In this document: piece after piece, positions 6,690-13,998 of the stretch | Layout of the letters: every line of letters starts with the position of its first letter | Numbering within the stretch: position 1 is the stretch's first letter | Assembly: GCA_002399265.1 (NCBI GenBank) | Contig: DHDG01000039.1 | Location: forward strand, 126,862 to 141,468 | DNA from: Firmicutes bacterium UBA4882 | GTDB lineage: Bacteria; Bacillota; UBA4882 | Direction of reading: 5' to 3' | DNA: 14,607 nucleotides | Notes under the pieces: model-generated | What the model saw: only the letters and a program-made list of their open reading frames with translations | Databases searched by the model: none | What the model was told of the DNA's origin: nothing | Program-made: the position numbers and the translations under genes

Positions 6690-7088
6690 CTAGCAAGCTG
6701 CGCTTGACCTGGCCTGCAACAAAGAAGCATTTTGGGCGGCTGCGGCGCTTTCGGAGGCCATCCGGGGATCTCCCGTATCCTCAAAAAGGCAGGCACTGCT
6801 CTGAGCCAGACGCAGCCAGTAGGCACTCTCTCGCGGAGCCAGATGTACCGCCTTTTGATAAAATGCTCTAGCGCCGGCAAAATCACCTGACCGGAATGCG
6901 CATTCGCCCCGCATAGCTAAGCAATTGGCAGCGGAGGCGATTTGCCGGCTTGAGGGCTCGGCAATCTTCTGAAAATGCCAGATGTTCTCCTGGCACAGGA
7001 TGCGACACTCTTCAAAAAGCCCGCCCTTAAGCAATTCATTGGCACGAGCCCTGTTGGTATTCATAATAAAGTCAAGGTTAACTGTCAT
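6690..7088 (-). CDS. Small TPR-repeat protein of unknown function
   Basis: I do not recognise a named family for this 132-aa protein. One canonical tetratricopeptide repeat is visible at about 54-87: G61, A73, Y77, A80 and P85 fall at TPR positions 8, 20, 24, 27 and 32. Helical stretches before (12-45) and after (88-121) may be degenerate repeats. There is no signal peptide or membrane segment; it probably acts as a cytoplasmic protein-protein adaptor. It has several cysteines and ends in Ala-Cys. ATG 7088 is preferred (AGG 8 nt upstream, weak); GTG 7097 and ATG 7064 are alternatives. It lies alone between the transglycosylase gene and the palindrome, possibly with its own promoter. Confidence 0.7.
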   Translation of the reverse strand: MTVNLDFIMNTNRARANELLKGGLFEECRILCQENIWHFQKIAEPSSRQIASAANCLAMRGECAFRSGDFAGARAFYQKAVHLAPRESAYWLRLAQSSACLFEDTGDPRMASESAAAAQNASLLQARSSAAC

Positions 7089-7169
7089 CCCGAACACCTA
7101 ACTTCCATAAATCGGTCTTTCTCGTGGAATTCGCGCCCGGGATGAATATCCCTTTTTTATTATCACATT

Positions 7170-7203
7170 TTTCGGTATAATTTGTTTTCATTTCGGCATA
7201 ATT
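7170..7203. repeat. Pair of 13-bp direct repeats, 21 bp apart
   Basis: On the plus strand TTTCGGTATAATT (7170-7182) and TTTCGGCATAATT (7191-7203) match at 12 of 13 positions. Their starts are 21 bp apart, two helical turns. They lie upstream of the TPR gene on the minus strand; a GATAAT (-10-like) at 7159-7164 follows, and the nearer repeat covers where the -35 would be, with no good -35 hexamer visible. This arrangement resembles an activator or repressor site, but no regulator can be named. Confidence 0.5.
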
Positions 7204-7215
7204 AGTCTTTATGCC
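7195..7215. other. Short stem-loop downstream of the transglycosylase gene
   Basis: GGCATAA (7195-7201) and TTATGCC (7209-7215) form a perfect 7-bp stem with a 7-nt loop. No T-run follows on either strand, so termination is unlikely. The left arm is shared with the second 13-bp direct repeat, so the site may instead be a protein-binding palindrome. Confidence 0.4.
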
Positions 7216-7255
7216 AGAAAATGCGGGCTGGACTGGCCTGTGTTTGACTTGTGCT

Positions 7256-7819
7256 TCAGCGATACAGCTTATGATACCAGTCCCAATCTGCGTAAATGCG
7301 CTCTAGATATGAGCGTGTCTCGGGAAAAGGAATATTATTCAGCGTTTCGGGTTTTCCATCCCATACTTTGACATCGAGCCATCGGCGCACATTCCCGCGA
7401 CCAGCGTTATAAGCGGCCAGCGCGGTTGGAATGCTATCGTCAAACTCCTGCAGCAAATCCTTCAGGTAGCTTACACCCAGTCTGATGTTTACTGCCGGTT
7501 TGAAGAGCTCCTCAGTATTGGGCAGAGGCTCGCCCTTCTTTTCCGCGATCCAATCGGCGGTTTCCGGCATCAGCTGCATCAGTCCGATGGCACCTTTGGA
7601 CGATTTTGCCGACGGGTTGAAGCGGCTTTCCACGCGAACCACTGCTTGTACCAGCATCGGATCCAGGCCATTCCTGTCCGCCTCAATCTTAATGGTATCG
7701 GCATAGTGCAAGGGATATAAGAACCGCATGAACCATTTACCGCCAAAAAAACCGGCAGCCACCAACACCCAGAAAATGATCCACCTGAGCAAACGGCCTT
7801 TAGGCTGCATTGTCGGCAA
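7256..7819 (-). CDS. Membrane-anchored lytic transglycosylase (SLT domain)
   Basis: This protein of about 187 residues cleaves peptidoglycan glycan strands by non-hydrolytic transglycosylation, leaving 1,6-anhydro-muramyl ends. A single N-terminal membrane anchor (about 10-28) is followed by a family-1 SLT domain: catalytic Glu in VRVESRFNP (E64), GAIGLMQLMPETA (77-89) and AAYNAGRGNV. The domain should face the outside of the membrane. The start is uncertain: TTG 7819 has GGGGTGG about 5 nt upstream, ATG 7810 has the same site 14 nt away, and TTG 7837 has no clear site. It follows coaE, a neighbourhood I recall from Clostridia. A role in wall turnover or sporulation is inference. Confidence 0.92.
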   Translation of the reverse strand: MPTMQPKGRLLRWIIFWVLVAAGFFGGKWFMRFLYPLHYADTIKIEADRNGLDPMLVQAVVRVESRFNPSAKSSKGAIGLMQLMPETADWIAEKKGEPLPNTEELFKPAVNIRLGVSYLKDLLQEFDDSIPTALAAYNAGRGNVRRWLDVKVWDGKPETLNNIPFPETRSYLERIYADWDWYHKLYR

Positions 7820-7885
7820 AAAATCCACCCCGTTCAAAGTTTCACTGATAAATCCATATCTATGAAGCTAAATCAAGATATATGA

Positions 7886-8506
7886 TCATTCTATTCGTTC
7901 CGCGGTATAACATAAAATATGCCAGACTTTTTCGACTTGGGCACGGGTTTGCTCGCGGGAGCCGGAATTATCGATGACAAAATCGGCTCGTTCTACCTTA
8001 AACTCGATCGGCAGTTGCGCTTTCAGACGTACCTCAGCCTCCGCGCCGGAAAGTTCCCTGTTTCTGTCAAGCAGTCGGCCTTTTTGCATATCCGCCGGAA
8101 CATAGACCAGAATTGCGAAGTCAAAGTCATCCGTTTTGCCTGCCTCATAAAGCAGCGGAATATCGATTAGCACCACTTTGTGCCCTTGCGTACGGTATTC
8201 TGACAACAGCGCGTCAATATTGCGAATGACCACCGGATGCACAATACTGTTCAGCAATTGGAGACGGGTGCTATTGCCAAACACGATGGCTCCCAGCCGG
8301 CCTCGGTTAATGGTGCGGTCGTTGTCGTCATTCAGAATCTCCGAACCGAAATGTGCTACCACTTCCTGATAAGCTTCGCCCTGCGGCATAATCGCCTGAT
8401 GCGCCAGTAAGTCACTATCAATCAACGGCACACCTAAAGATTGAAACATCCCGGCCACGGTAGTTTTCCCGCTGGCAATCCCTCCGGTCAAAGCAACGGT
8501 TAGCAT
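7886..8506 (-). CDS. coaE: Dephospho-CoA kinase
   Basis: This is the last enzyme of coenzyme A synthesis; it phosphorylates the 3'-hydroxyl of dephospho-CoA with ATP in the cytoplasm. The 206-aa length is typical. A P-loop GGIASGKTT (8-16) opens the protein; LIDSDLLAHQA (28-38) is the substrate-side motif; IPLLYE (116-121), LLDRNRE in the lid (145-151) and ADFVIDNSGS (174-183) complete the CoaE signature. ATG 8506 lies 19 nt after the mutM stop; the only ribosome-binding candidate is GAGG 12 nt upstream, somewhat far, so coupling to mutM translation is possible. Confidence 0.96.
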   Translation of the reverse strand: MLTVALTGGIASGKTTVAGMFQSLGVPLIDSDLLAHQAIMPQGEAYQEVVAHFGSEILNDDNDRTINRGRLGAIVFGNSTRLQLLNSIVHPVVIRNIDALLSEYRTQGHKVVLIDIPLLYEAGKTDDFDFAILVYVPADMQKGRLLDRNRELSGAEAEVRLKAQLPIEFKVERADFVIDNSGSREQTRAQVEKVWHILCYTAERIE

Positions 8507-8525
8507 ATCACATCACTACCTCACT

Positions 8526-9353
8526 TTACTGTGGATCTGGCTGACAATGAGGACAATAATAGGTACCCCTGTTGGCAACTACTGTCCGGCAGATCTCAGC
8601 CCCGCACTTTTTGCAGGCCTGGCCTTTCTGGCCATAAACCGCCAGCTTTTCCTGGAATGACCCGGGCTTTCCGAGTCCGTCAACGTAGTCCCTGTAGGAA
8701 GTGCCTTTGCAGGCAATGCTTTCATTGAGCACTTCTTTCAGCACCTGATAGAGTCGATCAGCTTGCGCTTCGGTCAGATCCGATCCTTTCGTTGAGGGGC
8801 TGATACAGGCGCGATGAAGGCTTTCATCCGCATAGATATTGCCCACTCCGGCAATCAGAGACTGATCCAATAGTATGGCTTTAATAATACGTTTGCGTTG
8901 CCGCACCATCTTGCGGAAGTATTCCGGAGTCAGTTCATACAGCGCGTCTGGTCCAAGTCTCTGCCAAAACGGATGTTCTCCGCGCTCGATCCAGTAGAAA
9001 CGCCCGAACTTACGGACATCGCTAAATAGTACCCGGCTGCCGTTGTCCAAAAGCAGGACTGCCCGGGCGCATTTATCATTGGATGGGTCTTCCGCTGGAT
9101 CGCAAACAATCAGCTTACCTGTCATCCGCAGATGCACGCCCAGACCAGATCCGGACTCAAAACGCAGTACCAGAAATTTGCCTTTGCGATCTAAGCCCTT
9201 TATTTTTTGTCCGCGCAGTTTGGCGGTCATTTCTACGGGCGACATTCCCTGAGCCGTATTATCCCAGAAAAACCGGACATCGATGATGGTCCTGCCTATC
9301 AGATGCGGTTCCAGCCCTCTTTTGATCGTTTCAACTTCTGGTAACTCCGGCAT
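8526..9353 (-). CDS. mutM: Formamidopyrimidine-DNA glycosylase (Fpg/MutM)
   Basis: This base-excision repair enzyme removes 8-oxoguanine and formamidopyrimidines and nicks the abasic site. The 275-aa protein has the invariant N-terminus MPELPEVET, where Pro2 becomes the catalytic nucleophile and Glu3 the general acid. Also present are the GKF lysine (K59), GVHLRMTG (72-79), GVGNIYADE (169-177, helix-two-turn-helix), and a C-terminal zinc finger with C247, C250, C267, C270 and the finger arginine in NRGTYYC. These features separate it from endonuclease VIII. ATG 9353 has AAGGAG about 10 nt upstream. It follows polA by 34 nt, a common pairing that joins lesion removal with gap filling. Confidence 0.98.
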   Translation of the reverse strand: MPELPEVETIKRGLEPHLIGRTIIDVRFFWDNTAQGMSPVEMTAKLRGQKIKGLDRKGKFLVLRFESGSGLGVHLRMTGKLIVCDPAEDPSNDKCARAVLLLDNGSRVLFSDVRKFGRFYWIERGEHPFWQRLGPDALYELTPEYFRKMVRQRKRIIKAILLDQSLIAGVGNIYADESLHRACISPSTKGSDLTEAQADRLYQVLKEVLNESIACKGTSYRDYVDGLGKPGSFQEKLAVYGQKGQACKKCGAEICRTVVANRGTYYCPHCQPDPQ

Positions 9354-9387
9354 TGATCATCTACTCCTTATGGCCGCTTGGCTGCCG

Positions 9388-12183
9388 CTAATGACGCTTG
9401 GCTTCGCCCCAATTAACGCCCCTTTTGATATCTACTTTTAGCGGAACAGAAAACTCACATACATTTTCCATAGCTTCTCTCACGATGGCGGCTACAGTAT
9501 CTACTTCTTCCGGTGGCACTTCAAAGACCAGTTCATCATGGACTTGCAGAAGCATTTTAGCCTGCAACTGCCGGGCTTTGAGTTTTTCATCAACTCTGAT
9601 CATGGCCACTTTGATGATATCCGCCGCGCTGCCCTGAACAGGAGTATTGCGGGCGGTTCTTTCAGCAAAAGCTCGAATATTGCGGTTAGCGGCCAACAAG
9701 TCCGGAAGGTATCTCCGCCTTTTGAACATCGTGGTAACGTAGCCGTTTTCGCGGGCCTGGTTAATAGTCTCGTCAATAAACCGCATTACGCCCTGATACC
9801 TCTGGAAGTACCGCTCAATGAATAACTCCGCTTCTTTACGCGATACACCAGCCCCTTTGGCTAAGCCAAATCCGCTGATGCCATAAATCACGCCAAAATT
9901 CACCGCTTTGGCCTGGTCCCGCAGTCGATCGTCGACTTGCTCAATCGGAACCCCGAAAATTTCAGCAGCGCTGCGGCGGTGAATATCCTCGCCGCTGCAA
10001 AAAGAATCAATCAGTACCGGATCCTGTGATAAATGCGCCATCACGCGCAGCTCGATTTGCGAGTAATCCGCTGTCATAATCAGCCAGTTGGGATTACCAG
10101 CTATAAACGCGCGCCTGATCCGCTCACCTTCGTCCGTGCGGATCGGGATGTTCTGCAAATTAGGGTCTGTACTGCTCAAACGGCCGGTGGCAGTGACTGC
10201 TTGGTTGAAAGTAGTGTGTACTCGGCCAGTTCTTCCCGAGACTAATGCCGGTAAAGCATCAATATAAGTTGATTTGAGCTTAATCAGGCTGCGGTATTCC
10301 AGAATCGTGTCAACCAGCGGGTGCTTTCCGGACAAGTTTTCCAAAGTCTCAGCATCGGTCGAATATCCGGTTTTGGTCTTTTTGCCAGCAGGTAAACCCA
10401 GCTTTTCAAAGAGAATGACACCCAACTGCTTCGGCGAATTTAGGTTGAACTGCTCGCCAGCCAGATCATAAGCTTGGTTTTCAAGTGTATTAATGCGTGC
10501 GCCAAACTCGATGCCCATGTTCTTGAGAAATGGAACATCAATGGCCACGCCGTTTTTCTCCATGTCAAACAATATCCTGATGAGCGGGGCTTCGATGCTC
10601 AGATACAGGTCCAGCATGTCAGTGCGGGTCAACTCGTTAACGAGAATTTTGCTTAATTCATTGACTGCTGCCAGTCGAACTCCGGCACATTCCTGATAGA
10701 TATCTGCAGACACTTTATCAGTGGGATTAAGTGGGTCGGGAAATCTACCGCGCGGGTCACGCCATCCGCCCGGTTCAGCATCAAGCAGCCGCCGGCAGAG
10801 GTTTTCCAAGGATTGGCCGGAAGCGGAAGGATCGGTCAGGTAGCCCATGATCATTGTATCGCAAAGTTTATCCTGGACCTCAATCCCGAATGCGTCCAGT
10901 ATGCGGAACTGGCTCTTCAAATCATGTCCCCAGCAACGCGCGCCACAATTGAATAGACTGCTCAGCGCATCGGGGGTCACAGAGTCTTGCACGGATGAAA
11001 AAAGTGTCGCGACCGCAGTAGCGGGATTTGTAAGTGGTAGCCAGTACGATTCTTCGCCGGCGGCGACAGCCAACCCAAAGGGTTCGACATGACCCCATTC
11101 GGTACGCAACGACCAAAATTGAATCGCGTAGTCGCCCGCTTCTTTGGCTTGAGCCACGATCGTCGACAGATCCGCTGCTGAACAATTTTTCATATCCGGC
11201 GGTCGGATCGTGCGCAGCGCCGCAGTGGCCGTCAAGGCGCTATCTGCATCCCCAGCTGCGCCTTTAGCCGCATCTTTAGCCTGCGCAGTGGTTTGGCCTT
11301 TATCTTTAGCGCCCGCGTTGCCGCCGCTGACTCTGGCAGCCAACGAATTAAATTCAAGTTCTTTGAAAACCTCGATGACCGCTTGCTTGTCAGGCTCGCT
11401 GAAGCGACATGCTTCATAATCAACTTCGATCGGTACGTCACAGCAAATCGTGGCCAGCCGCTTGCTGGCGAGTGCCTGTTCCGCATATTCATTGAGCAAA
11501 TTCCGTTCTCTGGGTCGGCTCACCTGCTCCTTATTTTCCAGGAGATTGTCAATCGTCTGAAACTCATGCAAGAGCCTGAGCGCGGTTTTCTCCCCGATAC
11601 CCGGAACCCCGGGGATATTGTCGGATGTATCCCCCATCAGGCCTTTCAAATCGGGGATTTGCCCCGGAATGAGTCCATACTTTTCCTTCAATTCAGCCGG
11701 GCCAATTTTCTCGGTCTCGCTAATTCCCTTGCGTGTGATCATAACACAGACATTTTCATCTGCCAGCTGGAAAGCGTCCCGATCACCGGTAAAAATCAAA
11801 ACGTCAAAATCCTTGCGCGCAGCCTCACAGGCAAGCGTTCCAATGACGTCATCGGCTTCATAGCCATCCAATTCATAGATCGGGATTTTAAAGGCCTCCA
11901 GAATTTGGCGAATCAGCGGGAACTGACTGCGCAATTCATCAGGCATCTTTTTGCGGGTTGCTTTATAATCCTTAAATTCCTCATGTCGAAAGGTTGGTGC
12001 GGCGCGATCAAAGGCGACCGCGAAATAGTCCGGATTTTCATCTTCCAATAACCGTAAGAGCATCAAGGAAAATCCATAAGCGGCGTTAGTCGGAATTCCT
12101 GCCTTGGTAGTAAATGGCGGCAGCGCGTAAAAGGCACGGTGCACCAAACTAAAACCGTCGATTATTATAAACTTGTTAGGCAT
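9388..12183 (-). CDS. polA: DNA polymerase I
   Basis: This 931-aa protein fills repair gaps and removes Okazaki primers. Domains: 5' nuclease (1 to about 285, with GYEADDVIGTLA, IFTGDRDAFQL and LMGDTSDNIPGVPGIGEKT); a low-complexity Ala/Lys/Gly/Asp linker (about 288-325); a degenerate 3'-5' exonuclease fold (about 330-520); and a family A polymerase with motif A DYSQIELR (706-713), motif B RDQAK...FGVIYG (755-768) and motif C VHDE (881-884). The proofreading carboxylates appear lost: the DxE strand reads AIQFWS and NLKYD is replaced by DLKSQ. ATG 12183 is chosen over an upstream in-frame start at 12216 because GGAGGTG lies 7 nt upstream, inside the preceding gene, whose stop it overlaps by 8 nt. 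Confidence 0.98.
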   Translation of the reverse strand: MPNKFIIIDGFSLVHRAFYALPPFTTKAGIPTNAAYGFSLMLLRLLEDENPDYFAVAFDRAAPTFRHEEFKDYKATRKKMPDELRSQFPLIRQILEAFKIPIYELDGYEADDVIGTLACEAARKDFDVLIFTGDRDAFQLADENVCVMITRKGISETEKIGPAELKEKYGLIPGQIPDLKGLMGDTSDNIPGVPGIGEKTALRLLHEFQTIDNLLENKEQVSRPRERNLLNEYAEQALASKRLATICCDVPIEVDYEACRFSEPDKQAVIEVFKELEFNSLAARVSGGNAGAKDKGQTTAQAKDAAKGAAGDADSALTATAALRTIRPPDMKNCSAADLSTIVAQAKEAGDYAIQFWSLRTEWGHVEPFGLAVAAGEESYWLPLTNPATAVATLFSSVQDSVTPDALSSLFNCGARCWGHDLKSQFRILDAFGIEVQDKLCDTMIMGYLTDPSASGQSLENLCRRLLDAEPGGWRDPRGRFPDPLNPTDKVSADIYQECAGVRLAAVNELSKILVNELTRTDMLDLYLSIEAPLIRILFDMEKNGVAIDVPFLKNMGIEFGARINTLENQAYDLAGEQFNLNSPKQLGVILFEKLGLPAGKKTKTGYSTDAETLENLSGKHPLVDTILEYRSLIKLKSTYIDALPALVSGRTGRVHTTFNQAVTATGRLSSTDPNLQNIPIRTDEGERIRRAFIAGNPNWLIMTADYSQIELRVMAHLSQDPVLIDSFCSGEDIHRRSAAEIFGVPIEQVDDRLRDQAKAVNFGVIYGISGFGLAKGAGVSRKEAELFIERYFQRYQGVMRFIDETINQARENGYVTTMFKRRRYLPDLLAANRNIRAFAERTARNTPVQGSAADIIKVAMIRVDEKLKARQLQAKMLLQVHDELVFEVPPEEVDTVAAIVREAMENVCEFSVPLKVDIKRGVNWGEAKRH

Positions 12184-13240
12184 GTGCGTCACCTCCAATT
12201 GCCTCCAAATGGGCACGGCCGATATAGGCTACACCAACGGCATTATCGCCGGAAAGCACGGGACTGCCGAAAAACACCCGGCCACCGATCCCGGGTTGCT
12301 CCAGAACGTCAACCAATCTCGCTCTGATGAGACGGTTGGCAGCCACTCCACCGGCAATGAGAATCGAGGACAGTTGCTCCTGCGCCACAGCCTTGCGGAG
12401 CATTTTTACCAGTGCGGACGCAATACACTGCAATACGGCAACCGCTACTTCTGCGGGCGGTGTTCCCTTTTCAATAGCACGCAAAGCTGCTGTGGTGGGT
12501 CCTGAAAAACTGATCTGATACTGTTCGCATGGTGCGGGGATCTTGAATGTTCCTTCCGTTTCCGGCGACGATTGCAGCGCAAGCTGTTCCAAGTGAGGGC
12601 CCGCCGGAAATGGCAAGCCGAGAGCTTGTCCAACCCTGTCAATAAACTGCCCGGCACTCAAATCGGTGCTGCCACCCAATAAATCAATCTCCCAGATGGC
12701 TTGGCACCGGGTCACCCGCAGTAATTCTGTTGTACCGCCGGATATATGAACGGCCAGCATTTCGCTTCCCAGCGAACCTCCCAGCGTACCGTTCTGCACG
12801 CCACCCGGCGAATCCCCCGGCGTGCTTTCAAGCGGATCCATTCCATGGGGCCTTGCACTCTGAAACGCGGCCTCCAGATGCCCTTCCTGATGGGTCGTCT
12901 GAAAAAAAGGTACGCGTAGAGTGGCGGCCAAGGTTTCCCCGAATGAGGAACCAGCCACAAAGACTGGCATATAAGATCCTTCTTGTGGCCGGGGACGAAC
13001 ACTGGCGGCAACCGCCGTAATCGCAAGTTTGTAAGGCATATTTCGTATCAGCGCTGGAAAGTTCCTGACATGTTGAAAAAGGGCCTCGGATTGACGAAGG
13101 CCCTTTGCTCCCGGCTTAACTGAAAGCGGCGTTCTGGCTTCCCATTCCAAACCCCTGGCTGAAACCAGTGCTGTCGAAGTAGTATAACAGCTTGTGTCAA
13201 TACCAAGAACACAGTCTCCGGCTTTCAATGGCGTTATCAT
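12176..13240 (-). CDS. TsaD/Kae1-family paralog ('O-sialoglycoprotein endopeptidase')
   Basis: This 354-aa ASKHA-fold protein resembles TsaD, the tRNA threonylcarbamoyladenosine (t6A) synthase, but belongs to a diverged paralog type I know from Clostridia. Shared features are GIDTSC (13-18), metal-binding HxxxH (H117, H121 in THQEGH), HISGGTTEL (165-173), DLSAGQFIDRVG (193-204), AGGVAANRLIR (296-306) and SGDNAVGVA with D332. The TsaD N-terminal motif SCDET is here SCYTT, so the acidic pair is gone and t6A activity is doubtful. A Gly/Pro/Ser-rich insertion occupies about 131-160. ATG 13240 overlaps the nusB stop by 4 nt and polA overlaps its 3' end. The protease name is historical; no function can be stated. 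Confidence 0.88.
   Translation of the reverse strand: MITPLKAGDCVLGIDTSCYTTSTALVSARGLEWEARTPLSVKPGAKGLRQSEALFQHVRNFPALIRNMPYKLAITAVAASVRPRPQEGSYMPVFVAGSSFGETLAATLRVPFFQTTHQEGHLEAAFQSARPHGMDPLESTPGDSPGGVQNGTLGGSLGSEMLAVHISGGTTELLRVTRCQAIWEIDLLGGSTDLSAGQFIDRVGQALGLPFPAGPHLEQLALQSSPETEGTFKIPAPCEQYQISFSGPTTAALRAIEKGTPPAEVAVAVLQCIASALVKMLRKAVAQEQLSSILIAGGVAANRLIRARLVDVLEQPGIGGRVFFGSPVLSGDNAVGVAYIGRAHLEAIGGDAHA
12767..12826 (-). repeat. 12-bp in-frame repeat units inside the TsaD-like gene
   Basis: Sixty bases encoding residues 139-158 divide into five 12-bp units read as STPG, DSPG, GVQN, GTLG and GSLG. Four share the codon pattern NNN-WCG-CYG-GGN; the middle unit has diverged. The same period shows on the plus strand as CCCAGCG at 12768 and 12780 and CCCGGCG at 12804 and 12816. 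It suggests slippage expansion of a surface loop without frame loss. Confidence 0.65.
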
Positions 13241-13662
13241 CCTTTCGGAGTATCAACACGCCGACCGCTCCGAATCACATTGCCCAGAATTCCATTGACG
13301 AATTTACCCGAATGATCGTCACCGTATATTTTGGCCAACTCAACCGCTTCGTTAACTGTGGCACTCTCAGGTATGTCAGGGCAAAACAAGATTTCAAAAA
13401 CCGCCAGACGCAAGATATTGCGGTCTGTACCCAGCATCCTTTCTAGCTTCCATTCCACAGCAGTCTCGGCGATTACCCGATCGATTTCGGGCAAATTGGC
13501 GGCTGTGCCTTCCACCAGCCTTTTCAGAAAACTGACATCGATCTCTGAAGCGGAATCGTCCTCAGCAAGCATAAACTTCATGGCTTCGTCCACTTCAATT
13601 TTTCCAATGTCGACCTGGAACAACACCTTCAGAGCTGTTTCTCGAGCCTGTCGCCTGGTCAT
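13237..13662 (-). CDS. nusB: Transcription antitermination factor NusB
   Basis: This 141-aa all-helical RNA-binding protein works with NusE (S10) at boxA in rRNA antitermination complexes. Family motifs are RRQARETALKVLFQVD (3-18), TDRNILRLAVFEI with the conserved LR pair, ATVNEAVELAKIYG, and the terminal FVNGILGNVI. ATG 13662 is preferred over an upstream in-frame ATG at 13725 (21 extra residues), because AAAGGA lies 7 nt upstream and the N-terminal helix then begins at the usual place. Its stop overlaps the start of the TsaD-like gene. An 87-nt gap separates it from the DUF2273 gene. Confidence 0.97.
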   Translation of the reverse strand: MTRRQARETALKVLFQVDIGKIEVDEAMKFMLAEDDSASEIDVSFLKRLVEGTAANLPEIDRVIAETAVEWKLERMLGTDRNILRLAVFEILFCPDIPESATVNEAVELAKIYGDDHSGKFVNGILGNVIRSGRRVDTPKG

Positions 13663-13717
13663 GTAATTTTCCTTTCGGTTAACGTGTTGTGTATGTTTGC
13701 ATATGTTTTGCGCGTTT

Positions 13718-13734
13718 GTTGCCACTAAGGCAAC
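13718..13734. other. Small stem-loop between the DUF2273 gene and nusB
   Basis: GTTGCC (13718-13723) and GGCAAC (13729-13734) form a 6-bp stem with a 5-nt loop, 16 nt after the DUF2273 stop. No T-run follows, so it is not a convincing terminator. It may only modulate the transcript or be chance. Confidence 0.3.
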
Positions 13735-13749
13735 TTCATTAAGGTGCGA

Positions 13750-13980
13750 TTAATCGCTGGAAGGGAAAATCCGCTCGATAACCTCTTTTAGTGAATGCTT
13801 GTTATCGAAATACTTACCAATATAATTCCCTAAGATTAGACATAAAAGCAGGAACAGGCCTTCCCAAATACCCCAAATAGCTGAAACAATTCCCACCAAA
13901 AAGCCGGTGGCAATCCCGAATACGCGGCCTTTATTGGCGATCAGTAAGGCCAGAAAATTGGGCTTTTTCAAGTCGTCCAT
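13750..13980 (-). CDS. DUF2273 small membrane protein
   Basis: This 76-aa protein has a charged, cytoplasm-like N-terminus, two hydrophobic segments (about 20-36 and 39-54) and a charged C-terminal tail (NKHSLKEVIERIFPSSD). Size, topology and position between amaP and nusB identify the DUF2273 family that accompanies Asp23/AmaP clusters. It probably sits in the membrane with AmaP in the envelope-stress complex; no biochemical activity is known to me. ATG 13980 has AGAGGTG 6 nt upstream, so the GTG three codons earlier (13989), which overlaps that site, is unlikely. The gap after amaP is 18 nt. Confidence 0.88.
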   Translation of the reverse strand: MDDLKKPNFLALLIANKGRVFGIATGFLVGIVSAIWGIWEGLFLLLCLILGNYIGKYFDNKHSLKEVIERIFPSSD

Positions 13981-13998
13981 ACCAGACACCTCTTTTCG

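Noticed and set aside
7176..7181. Perfect TATAAT on the plus strand
   Set aside because: There is no -35 at 16-18 bp and no plus-strand gene downstream; it is better explained as part of the direct repeats.
11293..12051. 252-codon open frame on the plus strand inside polA
   Set aside because: It lies wholly antisense to the conserved 5' nuclease domain of PolA, has no recognisable domain, and the translated product looks like a frame shadow.
12176..13240. Calling this gene tsaD
   Set aside because: The SCDET acidic pair is missing and the N-terminal half follows the Clostridia paralog pattern, so the symbol would mislead.
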